Assembly: GCA_038373865.1 (NCBI GenBank)
Contig: JAXGGA010003035.1
Span: forward strand, 45,989 to 109,988
Length of the DNA stretch: 64,000 nucleotides
Reading direction: 5' to 3'
From: Uloborus plumipes
Lineage: Eukaryota > Arthropoda > Arachnida > Araneae > Uloboridae
A program made the translations under genes and the position numbers. The notes under the pieces were generated by a model. That model was given only the letters and a program-made list of their open reading frames with translations, was not told where the DNA came from and ran no database searches. This document shows, one piece after another, positions 24,520 to 35,478 of the stretch; the first letter of the stretch is position 1, and each line of letters opens with the position of its first letter.

Positions 24520-24590
24520 GCAGTTTATTTCAGACTGATGAGTCCATAACAAGGACGAAAGAGTGCAGACTATCGCTAAAATTTTATTTT
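24520..24590 (+). ncRNA. Hammerhead ribozyme (type I), decayed
   Basis: CTGATGA (24535-24541), GTCC, a 7-nt loop ATAACAA, GGAC, and GAAA (24557-24560) reproduce the conserved hammerhead core with a perfect 4-bp stem II. Stem III can form as a short hairpin: 24560-24564 with 24569-24573 around loop GCAG, with one G.A mismatch. It leads to AUC, an acceptable NUH cleavage triplet, at 24572-24574. Stem I then pairs 24575-24582 with 24527-24534 at 6 of 8 positions. The order (stem I open, stem III closed by a short loop) is the type I layout known from animal genomes, including Penelope-like elements and retrozymes. The mismatches next to the core suggest weak or lost activity. It lies in 130 bp of otherwise unassigned sequence between the two ACTAGC repeats. 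Confidence 0.75.
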
Positions 24591-24593
24591 TGA

Positions 24594-26155
24594 ACTAGCG
24601 GTACCCGCACGGCTTTGCCCGTGGTATAAAATTAAAAGTTCATTTGTAAAATAATTAATATAGCAGAAAAAATACTCTATTTTAGTTATAATTCAACTAC
24701 AATTCCTTCAAAGTATGATATAAAAATTTGGTATGGGCCCTACACTACTTCCTTTTACGTGTACATTTCTTAGTAGATGCCTTAAGTGCTAAAATAGTGC
24801 TTGGAGGGAGTAAGATAACAATTCAAACATTTATATCCCTAGTTTGCCACGAAACAATGCAAAAAAATGTTTTACAATGATTAATCTCCAAAATATCGCC
24901 GATTTTAACATCATTCCGTGAATTTTTCGCAAAATATCACCAATAGCGCCAAATTGAACCCCCCCAAAAAAAGTTTTTAAAAAAATCGCAAATTTGTCGC
25001 CAAATTGGCAAAATATCGCTAATAGCGCCAAATTGAGTCCAAATAAAAAAAAAAAATCGCCAACTTGGCGATATGTCGCCAAATTGGCGACAAATACTTC
25101 GCGACCAAAGGCTTGGCGATATATCGCCAAGTGGTCGCGCCAATTCATCTGCATTGAAATTAACACTGATTAACTCCAAAAAAGGGGTAAAGCATCCCCT
25201 TGTGACATTCAAATGAAACCCCAACTGGAGATGCACAAAAATAAGCCAAAAGAGAAAATAAGAACAATTTTGTTGCTCACAGAAACCAACAGAAATCTTA
25301 CCAAAATTTGAAAGAAGAAGAAAGTTTCCTTTCCCAGCTTTAAAAACAAAACAATACATTTTCCGAAATGAAACACTTTAAAAAGAACGTTGCAATGTCA
25401 CAATTTATACGATATTTGGTTAATCTTTGTGCTTTGGGTACCCCTTTCTCGCTAAATGGGCGATAGACGCTCCTACTACTGTTTCTAAACGTTGCCAAAA
25501 TCAACATTGCTGAAATGCGAAATCTATAAAAATGGAAAAAAAATCCGCCAAATCTTTTAATTAAGTCATTAGTATATTGGAAACAGGGTGGCCAGAAAAA
25601 TACTACGCTCCTTATTTGGGCCGAAAAAATACTACCGTAGTATCAAAAATACTACTTCTGGCAACCCTGGAAAAAGAACGAAACAAAAATAAGTATGAAC
25701 ACGTAACCATAGTAACAGCATGAAAAGTTGATTTCCGTTGATAAAATAATTCATTTCATTAACCATTTTAGAATCGTTTGGCTTGCTTTACTGAAGGTAA
25801 GCCTTGAATTCCGGGATTCTAAAAACAATTGTTACAGCTCTCCTGATGATCGTAGAAACTTCGAAAAAACTTCATTTTGTGCAGAAAAATTCAAGCTTTC
25901 GAATGACATAAGACTTGAAAATGTGTATAAAATATTTCTTCCCTATTTTATCGAATTTCCGCTAAGAATTCGAATAGAAAAAGAACGAAATGGAATTTTC
26001 GAAAAATCGCTTCGAGGTGCAAAACTACATGCTACAAACTAATTTTGTACCAAGTGGCATAAAAATCGACCGAACGGTTTTGGCGCTACGCGCGTAACAG
26101 ACAGACAGAAGGAAAGACAGAGAGACAAACTTTCAGCTTTATTATTAGTAGAGAT
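24594..26155 (+). mobile_element. ACTAGC-headed repeat (Helitron-like family), copy C
   Basis: Near-identical to copy B, head to tail, at 1562 bp. The differences are a few substitutions, length changes in homopolymers (the C and A runs near 24960) and one fewer GACA unit at the tail. It carries the same TTGGCGA cluster (about 24990-25143) and the same nested hairpin insert. The flanks differ from those of copy B, so it is a second insertion or an imperfect local duplication. Confidence 0.8.
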
Positions 26156-26593
26156 TCCCAATGATTTTTTTAATCAATGTTGTATTTAATAGATGTATTG
26201 TTTTAATGTTATTGAAGAATTGAATGCTGGAGTGGATTTTGAGTTCTTATTTCACTGGAGACTTACATTGGGAAATATTATTCTTATTAAAAATGGAATT
26301 TTTAATGATTTTCATTTTTAATAAATGTTTAAAAATAATCTCAATGGGTTTATTTCAGAACGAATTTTCTTGTGTGGTTAGATTTTGACCCAGCACGATC
26401 CAGCAAATGAATACACTACAAATTCTTCACCAGCCGTTTGATACCGCGGCTATCTAGTGGATTTTTACCAAATGTGAGTGAAAATGTCTTTTAATACCGA
26501 CAAATAGTGCTGTTTTGGTCGTTTCGAAACGAAGTCCGATTTTTTTTTATACTGAGCGGCACATATGCTGCTTCCGGCACCGCTTCCATACTA

Positions 26594-27479
26594 CACTGTA
26601 AAAAATGAATGTTGTTTTTACAGTATAATACAGCTAACGTTGTAGTAATAAACTGCAAAACTTGCTAATTTTACAGTAATAAACAGTAAAATTGCTACTT
26701 TTGCAATACTGTAAAATTACTAATTTAACAGTTTATTCCAGTGCATTTTACAGTTTTAACCCTTCACTGCATGGTGTGCCTGATCTGGCACAAACCAAAA
26801 AAACCTCATATATTCCTCTGATATTTAAATACAGTTAAAGTGAGCTTTATACCCTTCTGAAACATTGCTAAAACATTTTATTGTGATTTTTATGCACTAG
26901 TTAGTTGCACTAGTCTAGGTATTACAGTTCTTGCTTCTGAAAAATAGAGTGTCTGCATTACAGTAAGAAGTGTGCTTAATCATTTTTTCCTCTGTTCTAA
27001 AAATGTTTAAATATATATGCTGTACTTAGTGGCAAAAATTTGTTTGTTCCACTTATGGCACAAAACACAGTGTAGATTATTACACTTCTCAGTATAAGCA
27101 TATAATATGTGCTTTTAGCCATATGTGGAACAAGCAGTTAAAACATCATTTTTGGTGCAAATTTTTAAGATTAATTTTTTTCTTCATTTTCCCTGAATTC
27201 AGGACTATTTAAAGGTAACATATGATTTTTTTCATGAACATATAAAAAATTGTGCAGTGAAGGGTTAAACTGGAACCTCTGTTGCCAGTATTATACTATT
27301 GTTTTTACAGTATAATACAAGTAAATTCTACGGAATTAAACTGCATAAATTACTGACATTGCAGTAAGAAACTGTAAAATTGCTAGTTTACAATTTATAA
27401 CTGTGCATTTTACAGCTTTAAATTGGAACCTCGCCTGCCAGTATTATATTATCAAAAAAACAGTTCATTTTTTGCAGTG
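26594..27479. mobile_element. ACTGTAAAA-family MITE, copy 4, interrupted
   Basis: Starts CACTGTAAAAAATGAATG and ends TTCATTTTTTGCAGTG. A piggyBac-like MITE (26760-27264) is inserted inside the CAGTTTTAAACTGGAACC phrase, which is intact in other copies, splitting it exactly at TTAA. The remaining sequence is a dimer, with a second TGTTTTTACAGTATAATAC start near 27300. Confidence 0.88.
26760..27264. mobile_element. PiggyBac-like MITE, nested
   Basis: Perfect 12-bp TIRs, CCCTTCACTGCA at 26760 and TGCAGTGAAGGG ending at 27264, are flanked by TTAA on both sides (26756-26759 and 27265-27268). TTAA is the signature target of piggyBac transposases. Just inside the left TIR is the palindrome TGTGCCTGATCTGGCACA. 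A second inverted pair (TTGTTCCACTTATGGC near 27044 with GCCATATGTGGAACAA near 27118) lies further in. It is 505 bp with no ORF. Confidence 0.9.
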
Positions 27480-30400
27480 TACAGCTCAAACAGCGCCCTC
27501 TCCAAATAAGGGAGGTTGACATGCCGGGCATTGTGCTAACGTTTGTTTCATAGAAATGTAACAGTTGACGTATGTATCCTATGTTTGTTTGAGTGTTATT
27601 AGAAATATTGACATCAAATACCAGTTTTTAATATTTTATTTTCTTCAAAATATGATACAAAATGTGATGAGATAATAATCAACGTAGAAACATTTGGCAC
27701 GAAATATTGAAAAGAAATTAAAATCGTTGACTCAAATGCCAAAGAGACATTTAATACATTTTGACGTATAATTTGGTAATTTGTGTAAGTAAATTCTTGA
27801 AAATACTCGAAGTAAAGATTTTGAAATGTTCGCAGTATACACATATTTGCAATTAACTTGAATAATTTTTCAAGAGTATTAATTCTTAAATATTTTACAC
27901 AATGTGGTTTTATGGTAGTAAGATGCAATTATTTGGCCCAAAACGCTTAAAGTCAATCAATGTATGTTATTACAATTGATATTGCAATGGCATTATAACT
28001 TATTTTGTATGTTTCAAGTTTCATGCTCTTTAAGAATATTACTTCGTCGAATTTTGGCCGAATTGTGCAGGGCGGTACTTAGGTATGCGATATGGGTCGT
28101 GGGGAGGGGGAGGGTCTATAAAAAAACTGAAAAAGTACCGAACTGTTCGAAATTTGCCACAGAAATTTTGCTTTTTATCGGTCAAAAAATGACTTTTTTT
28201 ACCCAAATATTAATCGTGTTTTCTCAGATTTAGTTTCACTAGAAGGCCCTTCACACCCCCTCAAAAGTTTTTTTCCCAATGGTTTGGAAGAGCTTGACGT
28301 AACTAGGAAGAAGTAACAAGCCTTGTAAAGTAGGTGAAAATCAATTTTAAACAGGATATTTAAAATCGTCTGAAGATATAGGTTTTTTTTCCAACATGAG
28401 TTTAGCTAAATGAATGCCATGTTGTTTCCAATTTTTCTCGAGTAAGTATAAATTAAGTTATTTCACCGTTTTTCCAATATAGGTAAACTTTTGATTTATC
28501 TTTATTTTATTTATTTATTAATTTAGTTTCTGTTATTTTATTTTATTTAGTTTTTTTCTGCTTAATACTTAATTGCAGCCTGCAGACTATAGTTAAAACT
28601 TTTATTTCTTCTTCGTAATGGCATTTTTCATTACAGTTTTATTTAAATGGATGTTGTGTTTCAATGTTTTTTAAGAATTGTCTGTCCTGGGGTCGATGTT
28701 GAGACAATGGTGTTCTTATTCCGGTAAGGACTTACATTAGGGAATATTTTCTTTCATTCAAAATTGAATTTTTTGATGCTGTTTCAATTTTAATATATGT
28801 TCACTATATTAGACATAAGACACTGTTAATACTATTTATTTATTTATTTTTCTGAATGGGTTATTTTAAAACCAATTTCTTTATCCAGTTAATTTTTTTA
28901 AAAGAGACAGTTGGCATAATTTTAAAATTGCAATTCTTACTCTGTCGGAAACTTTTAGTGACTATTTTTATTCTCTGCTGAAGAGTTTTTGGACTAATGC
29001 CCTCAATTTAATCAAAATTTTAAGAGACTGTTGTCCATGCACTGATTGAGATTTTTAACGCAACTGTTAACTTTGTTTATATATGTCCTCAATCAAATTG
29101 CTGTTTTGGTGGAATATTTCTTTCGCACTAAGGAGGGTTTTTTAACTAATAACAGTGTAATAATGAGGATTTTTGGGAAGCTTGCCACATTCTGTAATTG
29201 CTGTCTATCTTATAATAAAAATTCGTAGGGGCTGTGGGTGTTTTTTTCGACTGTCTTCTTTAACTATTGGCAGTGATAGCTACATTTCTTTTAATTTTTC
29301 ATGAAAAAAGGTGGGTCATGTTTCATGTCGTTATATTATCTACTAAGGAGAATGGAAATGCACAGTGAAACAATAATTGTAGTTCACAAATACTTCGGGG
29401 CATATTTTCATAGGAATTCAAGAGCATTTGGCTTTTTTGAACTGCTGTTCTCATTATTTTAGGGTCTAATGTCCTCATTTGAATGATATTTTTTAGGAAA
29501 TAATGTCCGCACTCCACTCTGTCTCTTTAAAGACTGCTGTGAATTGTGAAATCAGACATTACACTGCATTCATCTTCTTTCATTTAAGTCTGAGTGAGAA
29601 ATGTATTGCTTTCATTTCTGAGTTAGACCGTGCAGTGCAACGCAGCTATACTTCATTTACGGAAAAGAGAGACTCGATGTAAACAAAGAAATGTATACCA
29701 TTTATTTGCGTCAATCACGTGCTTGGCTGGGATTTGAAGACATTGGTGATATTCAGATGGCGAAAGCGATTTTTTTTCTCTTCCAGAGAAAATCTCCAAA
29801 AGTGGCATAATACAAACCTTCTGGCAATGTATTTGCTTTCTTTCGGTCTACCTTTTATGTGAACAGAGTGTAATACTGGATTTTTTTAAAATGATATAAA
29901 AGTACTTGAAAAGGTGTCACAGCACTGTCTCCTATGTAACAAATGCATAGAGAAAACATTTTTTTTCAGCACTTTCTTAAAACTACTTGTATTAGTTCAT
30001 TTCAACTTGCTTTTACTTTTCTTGCAGTAAAAATAAACACTGATAGTTTGATATATCGAGGTGCATAAAACTGTGTTTTAATGCACAGCAGTTAAATAAA
30101 AACATTGTCTATTCTTGAATAAGCACAATCCTGCCTTCCAACTACAAAAACAGTGATATTTATTCATTTTCACTATAAATTCAAATTTTTGTATTTCGTT
30201 TAACCGAATACTTGAAAGTTTGTAGTCGCAGTAAATTCACGATTTATCATATTAGCGATCAGAGAAGACATGTCTCGGTATTAAATGTGTTCATTGCAGA
30301 TGCTATGTGGATATAATGATTATGCATCTTGATCGCCTATCAGGAAGTACGATTGCTTGATTCACGACTTAAAAAACAAACGAGTTAAGTAATGAAATGC

Positions 30401-30599
30401 CAGTAACAAACACTATGCACCAGAAGTTCATCCACCTTTTTAAGAAGGCCCCTAAAAATAAATACATATTGATAAGTTTCTAATTAGTGATTATTCAATT
30501 ATATATTTATATAACTAGCAGTGAATGAAAAATTCTATAAAATAGAAGTTCTACATAAATAAATGTATGTGTGAGTATGCATTACAAATTAGCTATGTG
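27480..30599. other. AT-rich intergenic DNA
   Basis: I see no gene or complete mobile element. Frames of 60-104 codons here are in low-stop AT-rich sequence and lack recognisable domains. A G-rich phrase (GTGGGGAGGGGGAGGG) occurs near 28098. Confidence 0.45.
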
Positions 30600-31250
30600 A
30601 GGTAATTTGTGGGAAGACGCCGTAGTTTTTTGCTTTAATTTATATAAAATAGCACTTTGATTTTATTTTTAAAAATCCAATTTATCCACAAAATATGCAC
30701 TTTTGTGAGGGATAAAAAGATAGATTTTGCTTAAAAAAAACATTTTTTTACCACCGAAAGTTAATGATTCCAAGCATTCCATTTCGGCATCTTATTCGTA
30801 CCGTTAGAGAAGATGTCATAAGTCAAATTATTGTAGGGGGAAGATGCCGTGCAAGATGTTTTTGAAACAACTGCTGCATACAATATATTTCATCGAATCA
30901 CATTTTTCCGAAGCTTCGGTGAATTTTTCTACGTCTATGTGTCAAGTATGATTATTTCGAGTTTTCTCTAAAGCGTGTCGTAAAGCTATGGCATCCTCCA
31001 CAAAGGAAAAATACGGCGTCTTAACCAAGGGCATTTAACACTATTTCGGGTATTCATTAGAGTGGTAAAAATGAAAAAAAAAAAATCCGAAACACCCCTT
31101 AAACCTGCGGTAAATCAAAACCAGTGTATATACTCTCAATGAGCATGCTCCGTTCATGCTAACTGACTGGCTAGCTGTTTTTTGATGCTTGCAGGGTAAA
31201 ACAAATCATACGGCATCTTCCTCAATACGGCGTTTTCCCGCAATCTACCT
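30600..31250 (-). mobile_element. Non-autonomous TIR element related to 6860-7520
   Basis: The ends are imperfect inverted repeats: AGGTAATTTGTGGGAAGACG and CCGTA at 30600, against the reverse complement of a right end reading AGGTAGATTGCGGGAAAACG and CCGTA. Inner phrases (GGAAGATGCCGT, GGCATCTTCC, catcctccacaaagg) match the copy near 7 kb in the opposite orientation. No ORF; superfamily not assigned. Confidence 0.6.
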
Positions 31251-31989
31251 TATGCTAGGAAACAGTAGAAAAATAAATGATAAGACTTCACTTAAAATTG
31301 TTTTAAATACAGTTGGATCCACAAAATATTTATCCTTAACAATAGACTAAACAAATTTTATTGATAAACATAGGTATAGAAAATATAACTCCTAACGCTT
31401 TTTTTTAATTTATAAACGACCAGTTTTAAGGCTTTTGATACTTATTAATTAATCTTTATCACGTATTTAGTTTCCACTTCTTAAAAAATAACGGACTGAT
31501 TCTTTTTTTTCTTAACATATCCTCTATTCTGTTACATATATAACTCATTAAAATTAATGAAATTGATATTAAATATCCTTGTTTTTTAAAACCTTCTACT
31601 TAACAGTTTGTCATAAATTTTTTACAGCTTTTGAAGTACATTTCTCTAGGGAAGGATCAATATAAGGCTCTTCAAGAGTTAAAGTTTTAGTCAAAAAGTT
31701 CCACCATTATATTTAAAGACTTTCTTTCATGGTGTTGAAGTCTCCATAAAATAATCGTTATACTCTGTCCCCTTTCCTATTTTATCTTCGGACGATTTAT
31801 TTTTATCTCAAGTGATAAAACTTGGGATATATACAGACTACAGTGTTACGGCGTGATTTAAAGTCGGCCATATAACAGACTTTGATGGGATGGCAGCAAA
31901 AAACACAACGCTCGGGCTTGAATGCTCCCGAAATGAAATCTGCTATCTACGTTGAGTGTACTAAGCTAAAAAATATAAACCCACGACCT
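31251..31989. other. AT-rich intergenic DNA
   Basis: No gene or repeat structure recognised. Confidence 0.4.
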
Positions 31990-32158
31990 GAAATAATACA
32001 GCGTAGTAGTGGAAAGTATTGCTGTTTTTTTTTTTTTTTTTTTTTCAATCTCATTCATTAGTAGATTTTAAGTTAAAAATTATATTGTTATGAAATAATA
32101 CAGCGTAGTAGTGGAAAGTATTGCTGTTTTTTTTCAATCGCATTCATTAGTAGATTCA
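31990..32158. repeat. Tandem duplication of about 100 bp
   Basis: TGAAATAATACAGCGTAGTA and GTGGAAAGTATTGCTG, a T run, and CAATC.CATTCATTAGTAG occur twice, starting near 31990 and 32092. The T run is longer in the first unit. It directly adjoins the CpG-rich inverted repeat. Confidence 0.85.
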
Positions 32159-32412
32159 CGCGAGAACTCGCGCTATTATTTCTCACACGAGCGCTCGCGC
32201 GGGGTCCAAAAACGACCCCAGTGCTCGCAAAAGACCCCCTTTTTTGCAAGAATGGAATGGGTTTAGGAAAATTCGAACCACACCCTCACGTCGAACAAGG
32301 ACACAATTGGAGCTACCCAAAAGATGGTTTCCTTATCTGGCTATGAAATTCCAAGAAATTGAAACAAAACTGGTTGGGGTCGTTTTCGACCCCGCGCGAG
32401 CTCTCGCGAGTT
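32159..32412. mobile_element. CpG-rich inverted-repeat element
   Basis: The left part, ACGCGAGAACTCGCGC then GAGCGCTCGCGCGGGGTC and AACGACCCC, mirrors the right part, GGGGTCGTTTTCGACCCCGC then GCGAGCTCTCGCGAG. The two arms flank about 160 bp. CpG density is far above the surroundings, and GGGGTC..GACCCC makes small palindromes inside each arm. The right end is followed by TTAA. The class is not known; a cut-and-paste MITE is the likeliest reading. Confidence 0.65.
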
Positions 32413-32482
32413 AAAGAAAAAATTATGTTGTTAAAACTTGAGGATACCCTAGATTTTGCTTCATACTTTTCTGCTGTTCTCA

Positions 32483-32835
32483 CACTGTAAGAAATGAACT
32501 GTTGTTTTTACAGTACAATACTGGCAGCAGTGGTTCTAATTTAAAACTGTAAAATGCACAGTAATAAACTGTGAAACAAGCAATTTTAGTTTCTTACTGT
32601 AAAGGTAGCAATTTTATAGTTTCATGCAGTAAAGTTTAGCTGCATTATACTGAAAAAACAACAGTATAATACTGGCAGTAAAGGTTCCAGTTTAAAACTG
32701 TAAATTGCACGGTAATAAACTTTAAAATGAGCAATTTTACAGTTAAAAACTGTAAAAATTGAAATTTGTACTGTTTATTACTTAAATTAACTGTATTATA
32801 CTGTACAAATACAACAGCAGTTTTTTTTACCGTGC
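32483..32835. mobile_element. ACTGTAAAA-family MITE, copy 5 (dimer)
   Basis: Begins CACTGTAAGAAATGAACTG, then TTGTTTTTACAGTACAATACT. A second AACAACAGTATAATACTGGC starts near 32653, giving two head-to-tail units. It ends TTTTTTTTACCGTG. Internal phrases are typical of the family and there is no ORF. Confidence 0.87.
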
Positions 32836-34414
32836 ATGAAAACTGTTATAGAAAGTAAAGACTCTTTGGTTTTAAACTCATCAATAATAATATCATCTAT
32901 TGTGTTTTAATCGCGCATAAAATTAAACAAACTTCAGAAAAGTAGCACAAATAAAAGAATTTGGCGCAAAGTAAAATAGCGGGGTAAAGTGAAATGTAAA
33001 ATATTCTCAGTTCGTAGAACCACCTATCTAGAAATATTTTAACAAAATTCCTAATATTTCACTCATTCTGGTCAGAAAATAAATAGCTTTAAGGATCAAC
33101 TAAAAAAAACATGCAAGTCATTTTCAAAATTTAATGCACACATTGTAATGTTTGTTGTTTTTCAAAAATATTTCTTTACATTATAAAATGACAAAATTCT
33201 TATAATTATCATTTTAAGGTGAGAAGGGACTTTCAGATGAGCAAACAATTGTCAAAAAATCGGTTTTTCTTTGATGATATTTATAAAAACTATATGATTG
33301 AAATACATGTTATTTATATTATAAATAAATAGTTTTACCTTATTTGTGGTAAATTTGTATTAAAAACTAATTTAATAATGAAATATACAACAGTAAATGT
33401 TGATTTTCTCAAAACATAATTTTACGCGTGTTTTCAAATTTCATACTACTCCAGTTTAAAAAATTATTATTTAAATTTGCTAAAAATATTTTGCCATGTA
33501 CTTAAGAAGTTTGTTAAAATTTTTTTTGGGAAAGAATTTTCTATTTTATTAGCTGTGTCGAATATATTTGCTATGTTTTTTAAAATATGGATATCTTTTA
33601 CAAAAAAAATGCAGATTTTAGTTTTTTCTTTTTTCTTTAATTTTTGCCGCAATATATAGAAAAAGTACTCCCAACATTTTATTTTCTGGTGTTTTATGTT
33701 CCACATTTTGCTTGTATTTTGTCATTTTTAAGAAATTTCAGGCGCGAGGATTAATATAGAAAAAGTGTAAAAATAAAAATTTTAAATTGAAAAAAAAATT
33801 AGTTTTAAAATATTTCAAAGAAAATTTTAAAATGTTTTAGTGTTAGCAACATATAGCTATGCTGCAAATTTCAAAGAGATTCACTGTAAGTAGCTAAAGA
33901 AAAAAATGATAGTCCCTTGTCGCATTAAGTATTGGTTGAGATTCCTTGTTGTCCAAAGCAATACTCATTTAGTTCATATTAAGCATGTTTTTATTCCGAA
34001 TGCTCGACGCAATTTGTCAAGTGCACGCTGGGCAAAGTGAAATAGTTTATTTCGCTGACTAATTAATTCATTTAGTAAATTACATACGTATGTCTTTGTT
34101 TATTAATGCATATACATTCTTTTCCGTTCTCTCTCTGTTCACTTACTTTCTCTACTTTATTCACTGATTATTTTTTCTCGTATACTTACTGAATCATTTA
34201 TTCATTTATTTATTTATCCGTTAATTTTTGTATTAATTATTCATTAATTAGTTTATTTACACTTTTATTTGATGAAGTATACTGTTCGTTATGAAATAGA
34301 AACTTTCATTTCAAAATTATTTCACTTTTCACTTTGCCCTATGTTTTTTTGAGCTAAAAATTGTTTACCTTTTTTTAAGTTAAAAACTGACTACCAAAAA
34401 TGAAAAATAATCCT
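32836..34414. other. AT-rich intergenic DNA
   Basis: Extremely AT-rich. Overlapping minus- and plus-strand frames near 33467-33706 are low-complexity Lys/Phe-rich products of A/T runs. No gene is supported. Confidence 0.45.
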
Positions 34415-34418
34415 TTAA

Positions 34419-34648
34419 CCCTTTGAAGCAAAAAAGGGACACCAGTGTCCCAAAGAACGAAACACTGATTTCCCATAAATATTTTACCTTTTACGAAGAA
34501 AGGAACATCGCTGGCCTATGCTGCATTACATAACCAGAAAATTCTTAGCATGCTAAGGATAATATTTTCCCCTTATTTTGATTTAAATTAGTACAAAATA
34601 ATTGACAAAGTATGATGAAAACGTTGATAAAAATTCTGCGTTAAAGGG
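34419..34648. mobile_element. PiggyBac-like MITE, 230 bp
   Basis: CCCTTTGAAGCA at 34419 and TGCGTTAAAGGG ending at 34648 are inverted repeats matching at 10 of 12 bases. TTAA flanks both sides (34415-34418 and 34649-34652). The palindrome GGGACACCAGTGTCCC lies immediately inside the left TIR, as in the element at 26760. No ORF. Confidence 0.85.
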
Positions 34649-34950
34649 TTAACACAAACTGTGTTGCGAAATACATCTTTCCTTGTTTATGTACAAACAG
34701 TTTCAGAACAAATTTCTAATTTGTTTATTTTGAAGCAGGTGATCTTATTCTATTATAATTCTAATATTAGGTATTATTCACTTTGCCCCACACTCCACCA
34801 CAACTGAAAACTTACCAGACAAATGTTTTTGAGATTCATCCATCTGTGTGTTTGTGGCAAGCATATTGTTCTCTATTGAAGTACCAATTCTGGAAATTTC
34901 TAGAATAAATTTGATATATCGTTATTACAAGTCAAGAAATAATTTAAATA

Positions 34951-35476
34951 CAGTGAACTCTCACTTATGCGCCTGCCCTAGGGACCAACAGAAAAAGGCG
35001 CATAAGTGAGAGAGACGTATAAGTGAACAAGCCTATTTAAAAGACTAAAACTCAACATAGGTTCTAATGAGAGAGTGAATAAGAATGTTTCTATAGAAAA
35101 GAGACATAACAGTTTGACAATTACTGTAACGTAACTATAATGATTAAGAGAAAACAAAAGTTGTAGCTTAACCTAATTACAAACTGTTCCCTTCAAAACG
35201 ATGCATAATAGTTAATTGTCCCTCTCCGAACTTTAGTTCATGCGGAAAAAATGCCTTCCGTGAGCAATAAAGGCGAAAGATTAAAGAGGAAAGTAAAGAA
35301 AAATGCTTATTTTTTAAAGAAAATTCGGCGCATAAGTGAAATATTTATCTTCAAAGCGCCTCATAAACGAACGATACTATCATTATTTTACTATGGAATG
35401 TACTGGAACCATTCAAAATCATCGTATAAGTGAAAAAGGCGCATAAATGAGGCGGCGTATAAATGAGAGTTCACTG
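34951..35476 (+). mobile_element. CAGTGAACTC MITE (pogo-like), forward copy
   Basis: Ends are CAGTGAACTCTCACTTATGC and its inverted form ending GAGAGTTCACTG, flanked by TA at 34949-34950 and 35477-35478. Subterminal repeats of GGCGCATAAGTGA occur several times. CAGTGAA ends with a TA target are typical of pogo/Tigger-derived MITEs. A 60-codon frame at 35251 is Lys-rich and not recognised. Confidence 0.85.
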
Positions 35477-35478
35477 TA

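Noticed and set aside
24937..25359. A 140-codon minus-strand frame in repeat copy C
   Set aside because: It is shortened to 84 codons in copy B by homopolymer length changes, runs through the TTGGCGA cluster, and has no recognisable domain.
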